Assembly (NCBI RefSeq): GCF_019749255.1
Contig: NZ_JACWFH010000001.1
Coordinates: 113,714 to 177,713 of the forward strand
Direction of reading: 5' to 3'
Length of the DNA: 64,000 nt
Source: Mesobacillus maritimus
Lineage (GTDB): Bacteria > Bacillota > Bacilli > Bacillales > Cytobacillaceae
In this document: in pieces, positions 27,296 through 37,437 of the stretch
How positions within the stretch are numbered: position 1 is the stretch's first letter
Layout: every line of letters starts with the position of its first letter
The notes under the pieces: generated by a model
The model's database searches: none
What the model was told of the DNA's origin: nothing
Seen by the model: the letters and a program-made list of their open reading frames with translations, nothing else
Position numbers and translations under genes: made by a program

Positions 27296-28081
27296 GTGGG
27301 AGGAGTCGAGACAGATAAGTGGCTTGAAACTGATTTTCACCGTCCATTGGAAATATGTGAAAGAATGCGAGAATCTTTCGGAGGGGATTCATCAAAAAGA
27401 ATTTATCAATATCTATTAGAGTTTGGAATGTATCGGCCAAATCATCGTACCCAACAAACATTTATGGAGTTGAAGGAACAAAAAGCATGGGAACGTTTAG
27501 AAAAGCTTTTTCTTAAATATAAGAACAAGTGGCAGGGACCAGATGTTCCAGTTTATTTGTTTCCAAAAAATATAGGAGGAATCTTCTCAACAAAGACCCA
27601 GGATACTCAAAAGTCGGGTGTTTCATTTGAAGACAAGGTATTCCTGTTTATTTCGCCGTTAGAGGATGAAAAGGAGCTAGAAGCACTATTTGTACACGAA
27701 TACCATCATGTGTGCAGGCTGAATAAACAAAAGAAGAAAGTTAAGGACTATACCTTAATGGATTCAGTTGTGTTAGAGGGGCTGGCTGAAAATGCTGTTT
27801 TTGAACAATGCGGGGAGAAATATTTGGCAAAATGGTGTACTCAATATTCTTCTAAAGAGCTTTCGAAGATTTGGAATCAGGTATTTAAAGAGCAATTAGA
27901 ATGTAAAAAAACAAGTAGATTGCATGATGATTTATTATTTGGACTTAAAAAGTATCCTCCAATGATTGGTTACGCACTAGGGTACAAGATTGTGACACTA
28001 TTTAAAGAAAAAAATATATTGTCCACCGAGGAATCATTTATCCTACCCTCTAAAAAGTTCGTGAAAGATGTCGAATTATAA
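27296..28081 (+). CDS. yjaZ: YjaZ-like predicted zinc protease (DUF2268)
   Basis: The sequence contains an HExxH zinc motif, HEYHH, with a downstream Glu in VLEGLAENAV, the arrangement of the DUF2268 family. No signal peptide or membrane helix is seen, so it is cytoplasmic. The GTG at 27296 is preferred because AGGGGGTGA ends just upstream at good spacing. The earlier GTG at 27287 overlaps that site. In B. subtilis yjaZ also follows fabF. Substrate unknown. Confidence 0.85.
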   Translation: MGGVETDKWLETDFHRPLEICERMRESFGGDSSKRIYQYLLEFGMYRPNHRTQQTFMELKEQKAWERLEKLFLKYKNKWQGPDVPVYLFPKNIGGIFSTKTQDTQKSGVSFEDKVFLFISPLEDEKELEALFVHEYHHVCRLNKQKKKVKDYTLMDSVVLEGLAENAVFEQCGEKYLAKWCTQYSSKELSKIWNQVFKEQLECKKTSRLHDDLLFGLKKYPPMIGYALGYKIVTLFKEKNILSTEESFILPSKKFVKDVEL

Positions 28082-28101
28082 AGATATAGAATTTTATATC
28101 C

Positions 28102-28129
28102 CACTGCAAAACGTATGCAGTGTTTTTTT
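28102..28129 (+). terminator. Terminator of yjaZ
   Basis: CACTGCA (28102-28108) pairs with TGCAGTG (28116-28122), followed by seven T residues. Confidence 0.85.
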
Positions 28130-28216
28130 GTTTTAATTCTTACTGATGGTGGGAGGAAATTACTTATTAATATTCGTTCGGTCTGTATGAAATAAGGAAT
28201 AATTTTACTTATGTCT

Positions 28217-28241
28217 GCCCATACTGAGTGCAAAGAGTAAC
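28217..28241. repeat. Partial third copy of the CCCATACT hairpin repeat
   Basis: GCCCATACTGAGTGCAAAGA followed by GTAAC resembles the two copies at 3009-3088, but the right arm is broken and no longer pairs. It lies just upstream of yjbA. Confidence 0.5.
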
Positions 28242-28262
28242 TTGTTGAGAGGGGTTGTAATC

Positions 28263-29009
28263 ATGTTGTATCTTCACGATGTTTGGGTGAATTGGTTTGA
28301 AGGTGAAGAAAATGGATACAATGTTTGCCATTTCCACGAATGGAGAAAAGATGATGGTGTAGAACTTTTGGACCAAGTGCCACTATTAAAAATTGATTCT
28401 CTATTATTTAATTACATAGAAAATGATTTATCAGAATTACCTCAGCAGCTTATGGATGATATCTATCAAAAAGCCTTTTTAAGGAAGAATCATGAGCGAG
28501 TACAATTGGATTATTGTTTTGTCGTATCAGATGGAGTTGGGATTCTAGCGGTAGATACGATTGGATATAATATTCCAATCCGAAAAAGTAGATTAATTCC
28601 AAGACAGGAACAACTAGTTTTTGAAATGCTCGAAAACCAAGAAACAAGTAACTATAACTTTAACGATCACTCATCCTTAAAAGATTTTCATATTCTTTCA
28701 CCAGCCCCAGATTTAATGAGGGGACTTACTAGAAAAGAAAGACAGTTAAAGCAGTTATTGTTTATGGCAATGGACCAGTTGCATTCTTCTCAAAATGTTG
28801 CCGAGGTCAGGTACTGGTTGACTGAATGGAGTCCTGAAAAGTATGAAACAATTCAACAACTTTCTTTTGAGGAAGTTTGGGAAGAGCTATATGATGAAAC
28901 GAAATATGGTTGGTCAAAAAGGCATTATGCTTTCTGTGAAAATTTAATTAAAGGCCAAACATTTTTCGAGAAACTATGGGAAATGGAACACGGATCAAAG
29001 GTAAATTAA
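28263..29009 (+). CDS. yjbA: YjbA family protein (DUF3603)
   Basis: A protein of about 248 residues starting [20 protein letters not shown], the family hallmark, with the internal segment [28 protein letters not shown] lies eight bases before the ATG at 28263. The six codons upstream in frame overlap this site. It sits beside trpS as in B. subtilis. Function unknown; no enzyme motif is recognised. Confidence 0.88.
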   Translation: MLYLHDVWVNWFEGEENGYNVCHFHEWRKDDGVELLDQVPLLKIDSLLFNYIENDLSELPQQLMDDIYQKAFLRKNHERVQLDYCFVVSDGVGILAVDTIGYNIPIRKSRLIPRQEQLVFEMLENQETSNYNFNDHSSLKDFHILSPAPDLMRGLTRKERQLKQLLFMAMDQLHSSQNVAEVRYWLTEWSPEKYETIQQLSFEEVWEELYDETKYGWSKRHYAFCENLIKGQTFFEKLWEMEHGSKVN

Positions 29010-29031
29010 AAGGAGCCATTTGGCTCCTTTT
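29008..29031. terminator. Bidirectional terminator between yjbA and trpS
   Basis: AAAAGGAGCCA (29008-29018) pairs with TGGCTCCTTTT (29021-29031). The A- and T-flanks serve both converging genes. Confidence 0.85.
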
Positions 29032-29050
29032 AATTTTGGCTTAATTCAAT

Positions 29051-30058
<1,008 letters not shown>

Positions 30059-30061
30059 TTA

Positions 30062-30331
30062 AAAGAATAGAAAAAAGACCATACATCCCCATCAAATAGG
30101 GACGAATGGTCCGCGGTGCCACCCTAATTACTCCAAAAAAGAGCTCTCATTCATGCGTTCAATGCATGATCCGGTAACGCTGGAAACGTCTACTGATACT
30201 TTCATTTCACAGTAGAGGCTCGAAAGTCCATTCCACAAGTTCGGTTGTTTGTTCACACCATCCACAAACTCTCTGATAAACCTCTGCAAGTGTACTACTC
30301 TTTGTCAACGCCTTAATTATCATCTTCTAAT
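30062..30331 (-). promoter_or_regulatory. T-box riboswitch (tRNA-Trp) before trpS
   Basis: The antiterminator core AGGGTGGCACCGCGG lies at 30125-30111. It is followed by the terminator stem GGACCATTCGTCCC / GGGGATGTATGGTC and a T-run. Stem I features AGAGAG and GGTGTGAAC lie upstream, and the likely specifier codon UGG occurs in AATGGAC (minus strand of 30226-30232). Uncharged tRNA-Trp would stabilise the antiterminator and permit trpS expression. Confidence 0.95.
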
Positions 30332-30337
30332 GAGAAA

Positions 30338-30366
30338 ATTATAAATCACTATTCGTTTAGAATCAA
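30338..30366 (-). promoter_or_regulatory. Promoter of the T-box-trpS transcript
   Basis: Minus-strand TTGATT (30366-30361) and TATAAT (30343-30338) are separated by exactly 17 bases. The start is predicted near 30331, at the beginning of the T-box fold. Confidence 0.7.
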
Positions 30367-30394
30367 GAAGGCGAGTGTTTTTTCTGTACTACTG

Positions 30395-31669
30395 TTAAAA
30401 AGGAGCCTCAATGTTTTTATTGTTTATTGCATCCTTCAACCAGTTTTTCCCCTCGACTAACCGTGCAACAAGCATGGCGCATACTGTATTTCCAGTTGAG
30501 TTTAGCAAGGTTGCGGGTGCATCAATTATGGTACTGATAACAGCAATGATAGGAAGGACTTCAGGCGGTAAACCGAATACACTTAAAATTAACATTTCGC
30601 CAATCATTCCGCCTCCTGGTATGGCACCCATAACAGCGCCAACCAAAAAGGAAACTGCAAAGATGCTCAAAATGCTCGAGACGCTAGTCATTTCTTTCCC
30701 AAATAAAGTGAACAAAAAGACGATTTTAATGACGCCGCCAATGACTGAACCATCTTTATGGGTATTAGCGCCCAGTGGAACAATCGTTTCTGCGATATCA
30801 GTCGGAACTCCCATTTTACGAACTGCGGCTAAATTGATAGGAATACACGCTGCACTTGAACAGGTGGCAAGTGCAGAAATGGATGGTGTAAGTGCATTTT
30901 TCCAAAACACCTTGACCCCCATACTTCCCCCAGCAATAAAAGCATATAGAGTAAAGAAGCCTAAAAAATAGATACCAGTAATCGCTAAGTACAAGACAAA
31001 CGCCCTTGCATAGCCTTCAAGAAGCTGAGGGCCAAGTTGTCCGATTATCGAAGCAAAGTACGCTCCTAATCCAATTGGTGCATAGTACATGATAATACTG
31101 ACCATTTTCATAAAAACTGCCGATCCTGACGATAACAAAGTAGCAATTGGTTTGCCCTTATCACCCGCCAAGGCAGTGGCAATTCCAAATAAAACAGAGA
31201 AAACAATGAGTTGTAGCATATTGCTTTTAGAGAATAGAAGTGAAAAATCAGTTACGGTAAAAGTATTGACCAACTGACCCAAAAACGATATTTCTTCCGT
31301 AGATGCTGATTCTTCTGGTGAAGTCATGAAGCCTTTAATAGATGAGATGTCAGCCTCTTTTAAAGGGTTAATAATAGAAGTACCTAAAATGCCCAGACCT
31401 GCTGCAATCAAGGCCGTCAGAAAAAAGACAATCAGGATACTTCCCATGATTTTTCCGAGTCGTTTCATTCCGCTCATGTTACCAATCGCTGAGGAAATAC
31501 TAAAAAAGACTAAGGGAACAATCATCATAAACAATAAATTTAAGAATAAATCCCCTAGTGGTTGTAGAACTTGAGCGCTTGGACCAAATTGTAGCCCGAT
31601 AGCCCCACCAAGCAAAATAGAACCTAAAAGGATTAAGGTAAATCGATAATTTCGAATAAAAGATTTCAC
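30395..31669 (-). CDS. Dicarboxylate/amino acid:cation symporter (DAACS family)
   Basis: A 424-residue membrane protein with about eight helices and the DAACS signatures LFLNLLFMMIVPLVFFSI near residue 45 and SALATCSSAACIPIN near 270, the latter being the Ser-rich re-entrant loop. It likely imports glutamate, aspartate or C4-dicarboxylates with sodium or protons. The start is GTG at 31669 with GAGGAG upstream. B. subtilis has the opp genes here instead, so this is a lineage-specific gene. Exact substrate is uncertain. Confidence 0.88.
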   Translation of the reverse strand: MKSFIRNYRFTLILLGSILLGGAIGLQFGPSAQVLQPLGDLFLNLLFMMIVPLVFFSISSAIGNMSGMKRLGKIMGSILIVFFLTALIAAGLGILGTSIINPLKEADISSIKGFMTSPEESASTEEISFLGQLVNTFTVTDFSLLFSKSNMLQLIVFSVLFGIATALAGDKGKPIATLLSSGSAVFMKMVSIIMYYAPIGLGAYFASIIGQLGPQLLEGYARAFVLYLAITGIYFLGFFTLYAFIAGGSMGVKVFWKNALTPSISALATCSSAACIPINLAAVRKMGVPTDIAETIVPLGANTHKDGSVIGGVIKIVFLFTLFGKEMTSVSSILSIFAVSFLVGAVMGAIPGGGMIGEMLILSVFGLPPEVLPIIAVISTIIDAPATLLNSTGNTVCAMLVARLVEGKNWLKDAINNKNIEAPF

Positions 31670-31874
31670 TTTCTACACAGCTCCTCTTGTGACGATACAG
31701 CTTTAATATAGCAGGTTTAGAGCCAATCTACACTAGTAATTAAATGGTTTTTGTCATAGCTTATAGACGATTGCTTAAAGAATATAAATAAGACAAATAG
31801 AAAAAGGCCTAAAGGAAGATCACTTCAGACCAATGTTTTAAAATTGAACTTTTTGGGTAATTAAGGACATTAGG

Positions 31875-32063
31875 TTATTTTTTCTTCGTTCCACCAACGC
31901 TCTTCCAACCGGTTTGTAGGCTAACGGATTTGTCGACAATTTCATTTTTGTTTTTCCCACCAAAAACCTTTAATCCAATCGCATTACTCATTACACCATT
32001 TAGTGCGGTAATACCAATGATTAATAAAGCGACAATTGTAAAATCTACTATGTATCCACCCAT
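31875..32063 (-). CDS. Small single-span membrane protein, unknown
   Basis: 62 residues with one N-terminal hydrophobic helix (IVDFTIVALLIIGITAL) and a basic tail ending in KKK. GGAGG lies six bases before the ATG at 32063. An in-frame extension upstream overlaps the ribosome site and is discarded. I do not recognise the family, but the clear ribosome site and helix argue for a real gene. Confidence 0.65.
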   Translation of the reverse strand: MGGYIVDFTIVALLIIGITALNGVMSNAIGLKVFGGKNKNEIVDKSVSLQTGWKSVGGTKKK

Positions 32064-32253
32064 GGTAAACCTCCATCTCCTGTCCAAGTAGGGATTCGTT
32101 TCGTATAACCTGATTATATAGGTTTAACACTTTCTATTCTATATATATTGTAAAAGAAATGGTTCAGTATTAAAAGAAAGTATTTCGTAAGAAGATAGGA
32201 ATCTGTATAGGATTACGTTTTAGAATGAAAATATTGTTAAGGAGGCTTAAAGT

Positions 32254-32823
32254 ATGCATTGGTATGAAAAGTTAAATCAATATTTTCCAGTTGAGGAAAT
32301 GAAGTCAAAGGAGCATATGGAAACGCTATTAAAGGAACGGCCCGAAATTTATCATAAGGATGAAGGCCCCAAACATGTATTAATGTATGTGGAACTGGAA
32401 GATTTTGTCTTTGTTGATTACCTATTTGTGTCAAAAGAGGCAAGAGGTGAGGGGCTTGGACATAGCTTGATTGAAAAATTAAAAGAGAAGAAAAAGGCAA
32501 TTATTTTAGAGGTTGAACCAATAGATTATGAAGACACAGATACAGAGAAGCGCTTGAAATTTTATAAACGTGAAGGCTTTGAGCATGCTCGTTCAATTGG
32601 TTATAGCCGCAGGTCGTTAGCAACAAACAAAATGAATGAGCTTGAAATACTATATTGGTCACCAACCAATGATTCTGAAGAGAAAATCTTTGAGGCGATG
32701 AAGAAGACGTATAATATGGTACACACGTATAAGGATAAAGAATTTTACGGTCAATCCTACCAACCAGTAGATGAGGTCTTAAAGAAACGTAAAAATTATG
32801 AGGATTTGCTTGAGGATATTTAA
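32254..32823 (+). CDS. yjbC: GNAT-family N-acetyltransferase YjbC
   Basis: The acetyl-CoA-binding motif A of the GNAT fold is visible as LFVSKEARGEGLGHSLIEKL (about residues 53-72), followed by a conserved strand LEVEPIDYEDTD. The 189 residues and place just upstream of spxA match yjbC of B. subtilis. AAGGAGG precedes the ATG. Acceptor substrate unknown. Confidence 0.88.
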   Translation: MHWYEKLNQYFPVEEMKSKEHMETLLKERPEIYHKDEGPKHVLMYVELEDFVFVDYLFVSKEARGEGLGHSLIEKLKEKKKAIILEVEPIDYEDTDTEKRLKFYKREGFEHARSIGYSRRSLATNKMNELEILYWSPTNDSEEKIFEAMKKTYNMVHTYKDKEFYGQSYQPVDEVLKKRKNYEDLLEDI

Positions 32824-32831
32824 GTGGGGAG

Positions 32832-32860
32832 GCAATCACTCTATGGGTGATTGCTTTTTT
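32832..32860 (+). terminator. Terminator of yjbC
   Basis: GCAATCAC (32832-32839) pairs with GTGATTGC (32847-32854), followed by six T residues. Confidence 0.9.
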
Positions 32861-33242
32861 CATTTTCCAACGTTTAATTGAGAATCACAAAAAAAAATCA
32901 CTTATTCTAGTTTGAAGTTCTGAAAAGTAGGGTAATTAACGGTGTATTGGGCTAATCATTGAGGCGTGAGACTAAGGATTTTGTAGGTTCTCATAAGGTT
33001 TTAGGGAAAAAAAGAAATTTCTTAAACAAATTTTGAAACCTATTACTTTCTCAATCGTTATATAGTGTAGCACCTTCTTACATAAAACTTTTTATGAAAG
33101 GGGATACCCATTGTCCGACGATTGGTGTATAATTTAACTGTAGAGATTATAAAATTGTATTAATTTTAATTTAAGAATAAGCATACATGTTGCTGAGCAA
33201 TCTATATATAGTTCTTTATCATATTAAGGAGTGTGATTAGTT
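32861..33242 (+). promoter_or_regulatory. spxA upstream region
   Basis: This 382-base gap has no credible gene. A TATAAT at 33128-33133 is the best -10 candidate, giving a leader of about 100 bases. B. subtilis spxA is controlled here by PerR and YodB, but I could not identify clear operators by eye. Confidence 0.35.
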
Positions 33243-33638
33243 GTGGTCACTTTATACACTTCACCAAGTTGTACTTCGTGCAGGAAAGCCAAAGCATGGC
33301 TAGAAGAACATGAGATCCCTTATCAAGAACGTAATATTTTTTCTGAACCATTGTCAATTGATGAAATTAAAGAGATTCTACGCATGACAGAAGATGGAAC
33401 GGATGAGATTATTTCAACTCGCTCAAAGACTTTCCAGAAACTAGATGTCAACTTAGAAACACTACCGCTTCAAGATTTATACGAATTGATCAAAGATAAC
33501 CCTGGATTACTACGTCGTCCCATCATTATTGATGAGAAAAGATTACAAGTAGGCTATAATGAAGACGAAATCCGTAGGTTTCTACCACGAAAAGTACGTA
33601 CTTATCAGCTGAGAGAAGCTCGGCGGTTAGTCAATTAA
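33243..33638 (+). CDS. spxA: Spx, thiol-stress regulator binding RNA polymerase alpha subunit
   Basis: The 131 residues have the exact length of B. subtilis Spx, with the redox switch C10-x-x-C13 in [13 protein letters not shown] and the RPIIID segment of the ArsC-like fold. Spx binds the alpha C-terminal domain of RNA polymerase and reprograms transcription under disulfide stress. It is degraded by ClpXP with the adaptor SpxH, encoded at 48661-49542. The start is GTG at 33243 after AAGGAG. yjbC upstream has its own terminator. Confidence 0.97.
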   Translation: MVTLYTSPSCTSCRKAKAWLEEHEIPYQERNIFSEPLSIDEIKEILRMTEDGTDEIISTRSKTFQKLDVNLETLPLQDLYELIKDNPGLLRRPIIIDEKRLQVGYNEDEIRRFLPRKVRTYQLREARRLVN

Positions 33639-33642
33639 GTCC

Positions 33643-33679
33643 AAGCCTCCGACCCAATTTGGAAACGGAGGCTTTGTTT
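33643..33679 (+). terminator. Terminator of spxA
   Basis: AAGCCTCCG (33643-33651) pairs with CGGAGGCTT (33666-33674), followed by TGTTT. Confidence 0.85.
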
Positions 33680-33723
33680 CTATTTGAAATACTCGATAAA
33701 ACCTGTTAAAATTTAAGGAATAT

Positions 33724-33775
33724 ATCCTAGTTTTATTCCCTAGTATATAAGCATAAACCTTTGGCAAACTAGGAT
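33724..33775. repeat. Inverted repeat in the spxA-mecA gap
   Basis: ATCCTAGTTT (33724-33733) is perfectly complementary to AAACTAGGAT (33766-33775) across a 32-base spacer. The rest of the 310-base gap (33680-33990) holds no gene. A second hairpin CAACCT/AGGTTG lies at 33864-33881. Confidence 0.5.
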
Positions 33776-33953
33776 TATTTAGGCTGATGCCAATTTTAAA
33801 AATGGGTAGTGTTTTTATTTCCAAAACGCATTGCTTTGTCATAAAATAATAGTACAAGATCATCAACCTCTTATAAGGTTGTCTAAAGAGAGATGATTCA
33901 TCATCTGTTATGTTAAAATATTGTGGACTTGTTAGTCTTGCGGGGGTATTTAG

Positions 33954-33980
33954 TCCCTTCAATTCTTTGCCTGGAAGGGA
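33954..33980 (+). promoter_or_regulatory. Hairpin covering the mecA ribosome binding site
   Basis: TCCCTTC (33954-33960) is perfectly complementary to GAAGGGA (33974-33980), which is the core of the mecA Shine-Dalgarno sequence (AAGGGAGAG, 33976-33984). The 13-base loop makes a plausible stem that would lower translation. Confidence 0.45.
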
Positions 33981-33990
33981 GAGATAATGA

Positions 33991-34665
33991 ATGGAAATTG
34001 AGCGCATCAATGAGAACACGGTCAAGTTTTATATTTCGTACATTGATATAGAAGAAAGAGGTTTTGACCGGGAAGAAATATGGTACAACCGCGAACGAAG
34101 TGAAGAGCTTTTCTGGGAGATGATGGATGAAGTTCATCATGAAGCAGAATTTACCATCGAGGGGCCACTTTGGATTCAAGTACAGGCACTTGAAAAGGGC
34201 TTGGAGATTTTAGTTACAAAAACGCAGGTAACGAAAGATGGTCAAAAGTTCGAACTTCCGATTTCAGATGAGAAGCTAAAGGATCTGCCAGTGGATGATC
34301 GTATTGAAGAAATGCTTGACCATCATTTTAATCCGAGAGCTCAAGATTCAGATACGGCTTTTGGTGACGATCTTGAATATCTACTTGTCTTTAATGACTT
34401 TGAAGATATCATTTCATTATCCAAAAGACATGATCTTGATAAGATAGACGTTAAGACTAGTTTGTTTAGCCACGAAGGAAGATATTATTTATATACAGAT
34501 TTTACTGAAGAAGAATCAGAGGACGAAGACGTTATTGACGACTATTTAAGTATCCTTCTAGAATATGGTGAGGAATCGAGTCTAACCGTTCATCGTCTTG
34601 AGGAATATGGGAATAAAGTGATTGCTGAGGATGTATTTACGACCATTAAGAAATACTTCTCTTAA
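33991..34665 (+). CDS. mecA: Adaptor protein MecA
   Basis: MecA delivers ComK and other proteins to ClpCP and is needed for ClpC assembly. The N-terminal substrate-binding domain starts MEIERINENTVKFYISYIDI. An acidic linker lies around residues 70-135, and the C-terminal ClpC-binding domain covers 140-224. The length is normal. The order spxA-mecA is conserved in Bacillaceae. With Med and CoiA in this window it is part of a competence-gene neighbourhood. Confidence 0.95.
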   Translation: MEIERINENTVKFYISYIDIEERGFDREEIWYNRERSEELFWEMMDEVHHEAEFTIEGPLWIQVQALEKGLEILVTKTQVTKDGQKFELPISDEKLKDLPVDDRIEEMLDHHFNPRAQDSDTAFGDDLEYLLVFNDFEDIISLSKRHDLDKIDVKTSLFSHEGRYYLYTDFTEEESEDEDVIDDYLSILLEYGEESSLTVHRLEEYGNKVIAEDVFTTIKKYFS

Positions 34666-34670
34666 TATTG

Positions 34671-34705
34671 AAAGTCAGTTTCTATACAGAGACTGGCTTT
34701 TTGTT
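34671..34705 (+). terminator. Terminator of mecA
   Basis: AAGTCAGT...AGAGACTGGCTT forms a stem with one mismatch, followed by TTTTT, a few bases after the mecA stop. Confidence 0.7.
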
Positions 34706-34842
34706 ATTTTATGGCATCATTTTATTTCGGGTCAATCTCTAAAAGGCTAGTACATATGCTATTATGGAATGAAAAATACCCTTAAGAAAAAGGAGAATTT
34801 GTATCTAGTGTAGGAAGTTTGGTGGATAGGGAGTGAGACTGT

Positions 34843-35922
34843 ATGCTTACCAAAGAGATTGCAGATATTGTTGTTAAGGAAACAATGAAAAGATTAGGCC
34901 ATAATATAAATATTTTTGATCATAATGGGATTGTTCTGAGCTCAGGAGAAAAAATGAGAATTGATACCTTTCACGAAGGGGCTCTTCAAGTGGTAACATC
35001 AGGAGAGCCTCTTATCATCTCTAGCGATGACGTACAAAAGTTCCGTGGTGTAAAGCCAGGGATTAACTTTCCGATTTTCAATCAGGATGAAATCATTGGA
35101 GTTGTCGGGATTTCTGGGATACCGGAGAAAATTCAAGATTTTGGATCTTTAGTTGTATTAATGACTGAGTTATTAATAAAACAACAGTTGTTATCGAATG
35201 AAGTAGAGTGGAAATCTCGAACAATTGAAACCGTAATGGAAGAGCTAATGTCCGAAAATTTAAACCATAGGAAGATTAACCAAAAGCTACTAGTATTAAA
35301 TAGTAAACTTTCGGCACCATATGTTCCTATTGCTCTCTCCTTGAAACATGTAGAACGAGAGAAGCCAGTAATTCTCTCATTAATGTATAAGGAAATCGGA
35401 TCTATTTTAGAGCCTTACTCATGTATATATGCTTTTATTGATTCAGAAACCTTTTTACTGCTTGTTCATTCAAAATCTGTCCATGTAGTGAACCAAGTTC
35501 AAAACCTCTTAGAAAGATATATGCTTACAAAATATGATCAAGTCCGTATGGCCAGTGGACATCTATTAGATAAATTAGAACAAGTGAGAGATTCCTTTTA
35601 TCAGTTAAGGCTTGCATTACAACTGTCAAACGATCAAAGAATTCACATAAAAGACTTGGAGATCCAACTTCTATTAAATGACATCAATGAAGTCAAACGT
35701 TTGCAAGTGAAAAAAAGAATCCAAAAACAGTTAACATCTGAATTGAAAGAGACATTAGAGGTGTTCTTTTCTCATGACCTAAATGTAAAAGCAGCAGCGG
35801 AAGCACTATATATTCACCGCAATACTTTGTTATACCGGTTGAACAAAATACAAGAACTAACAGGCTATAATCCTAGAAAGTTCTATGATTCACTATACTT
35901 GAAAATTTCTGATTGGTTATAA
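34843..35922 (+). CDS. CdaR-type sugar-diacid regulator
   Basis: The N-terminal putative sugar-diacid recognition domain (about residues 3-135, with GVKPGINFPIF and IIGVVGISG) is followed by a variable middle. A C-terminal PucR/CdaR-type helix-turn-helix (FFSHDLNVKAAAEALYIHRN, about residues 300-345) completes the protein. E. coli CdaR activates glycerate, glucarate and galactarate genes in response to glycerate. Here it is followed directly by glycerate kinase, so it most likely activates the downstream island in response to a sugar acid. It is the first gene of the 10-kb insert between mecA and coiA. Confidence 0.9.
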   Translation: MLTKEIADIVVKETMKRLGHNINIFDHNGIVLSSGEKMRIDTFHEGALQVVTSGEPLIISSDDVQKFRGVKPGINFPIFNQDEIIGVVGISGIPEKIQDFGSLVVLMTELLIKQQLLSNEVEWKSRTIETVMEELMSENLNHRKINQKLLVLNSKLSAPYVPIALSLKHVEREKPVILSLMYKEIGSILEPYSCIYAFIDSETFLLLVHSKSVHVVNQVQNLLERYMLTKYDQVRMASGHLLDKLEQVRDSFYQLRLALQLSNDQRIHIKDLEIQLLLNDINEVKRLQVKKRIQKQLTSELKETLEVFFSHDLNVKAAAEALYIHRNTLLYRLNKIQELTGYNPRKFYDSLYLKISDWL

Positions 35923-36006
35923 ATATATACATATTGCACAAAAAAAAGATAAAAAACAGCAAAAACATTGTACCTTTTATCTATATAAAATGACTTTTTA
36001 GAATCT

Positions 36007-36029
36007 TATAATTATTGTAAGCGAATACA
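36007..36029 (+). promoter_or_regulatory. Promoter -10 and cre (CcpA) site of glycerate kinase
   Basis: TTGTAAGCGAATACA (36015-36029) fits the cre consensus WTGNAANCGNWNNCW at every position. TATAAT (36007-36012) is just upstream, so the cre overlaps the predicted transcription start, a position that gives catabolite repression. Confidence 0.75.
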
Positions 36030-36048
36030 TTAACGGAGGAATTTTAAA

Positions 36049-37197
36049 ATGAAACTCCTGATAGCACCAGATTCATTCAAAGGAAGTTTAACATCCTTGG
36101 ATGTAGCAAAAGCAATTGAGTCTGGTTTGAAAAAGGTGGATATACATACGAATACTACGATCCTTCCAATGGCGGATGGGGGAGAGGGAACATTAACTGC
36201 CTTAATCAAAGCAACAAATGGAGAGGTAATTAAGGTAAACGTATTAGATTCACTCGGCCGGGAAATCACAGGATATTATGGAATACTTGGAAACAGCCGT
36301 ACTGCAGTTATTGAGTTGGCCGTTGCCTCTGGTCTTCCTTTATTAAGGCAATCAGAATTAAACCCATATGTGACTTCCACATATGGTACCGGCCAATTAA
36401 TTAATCACGCACTTGAGAAAGGCATCGATTCTTTTATCATTTGTTTAGGAGGAAGCGCAACAAATGATGCCGGTGCAGGAATTCTAAAAGCTTTAGGGTT
36501 TAGGTTATTAGATAAAGATGGCATGGAACTTTCAGAAGGCGGGCTTGCGCTCCGAAATCTAGCTGCTATTGACGACAAAAATGTAAACCCTTCCATAAGG
36601 CGGGCGACCTTTCAACTTGCGTGTGATGTGAATAATCCCTTTATCGGAGTAAATGGTGCGACACATGTATTTGGTCCGCAAAAGGGAGCAACAGTAGCTC
36701 AGATTGTTGAATTAGAACAAGCCTTGAAGGTATTTGCTGACGTTGTTTACGAGAAAACAGGAAGGCGAATCCATGACCTCAAAGGAGCAGGAGCAGCTGG
36801 TGGAACGGCAGGGGGACTTTTAGCATTTTTGAATGCAAGCTTACACCCTGGAGTGGAAATTGTAATGGAAGCATTAAAGATTCCTGAAATTTTGGCGGAC
36901 GGAAACATTGATCTTGTCATCACAGGAGAAGGGAAACTTGATTACCAAACTGGATTTGGAAAAGTAGTGGCAGGTCTAACAACGTTAGCTAATCGAAGTA
37001 AAATACCAGTTGTCGCGATTTGTGGTCAGGTAGAGATGGACGGTTCTGTTTTTCAAGAATTAGGATTAACCTCTGCTTTCAGCATTACTAATGGTCCTAT
37101 GGGACTGGATGAGGCAATGGGAAATGCCAGTATATTGTTGGAGCATACCAGTGAACAAATATACCGTTTGTTTTTAGCTCGGACAGTTAGGCAATAA
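36049..37197 (+). CDS. glxK: Glycerate kinase (GlxK/GarK family)
   Basis: The 382-residue protein has the glycerate kinase type 1 signatures LIAPDSFKGSLTS at the N-terminus, PMADGGEGT near residue 43, and FGPQKGA. Family members phosphorylate D-glycerate, giving 2-phosphoglycerate (or 3-phosphoglycerate in some). It follows the CdaR-type regulator and precedes a GH5 hydrolase and an ABC importer, all on one strand. GGAGG precedes the ATG. The cre site indicates repression on preferred sugars. Confidence 0.92.
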   Translation: MKLLIAPDSFKGSLTSLDVAKAIESGLKKVDIHTNTTILPMADGGEGTLTALIKATNGEVIKVNVLDSLGREITGYYGILGNSRTAVIELAVASGLPLLRQSELNPYVTSTYGTGQLINHALEKGIDSFIICLGGSATNDAGAGILKALGFRLLDKDGMELSEGGLALRNLAAIDDKNVNPSIRRATFQLACDVNNPFIGVNGATHVFGPQKGATVAQIVELEQALKVFADVVYEKTGRRIHDLKGAGAAGGTAGGLLAFLNASLHPGVEIVMEALKIPEILADGNIDLVITGEGKLDYQTGFGKVVAGLTTLANRSKIPVVAICGQVEMDGSVFQELGLTSAFSITNGPMGLDEAMGNASILLEHTSEQIYRLFLARTVRQ

Positions 37198-37437
37198 ACA
37201 ATAACTGAACGGACAGAAAACTAAAAGGTGGTGGTAAGAGAAGCTTTTATATTCTATAAACCTTATCTTTAAACTAGCGCATACTGCCATACTAATATGT
37301 TTTTGTGAAGGATTGTCTTGGTTTTTATTCATATATTGAACAGAGTTTAGTAGAAAATAAGACTTCTCTATGATAGAGGATTTACGTAGTCGTTATCATT
37401 CTATCGTAAAACACAGTCGAAAAGGTGGTACGAATAA

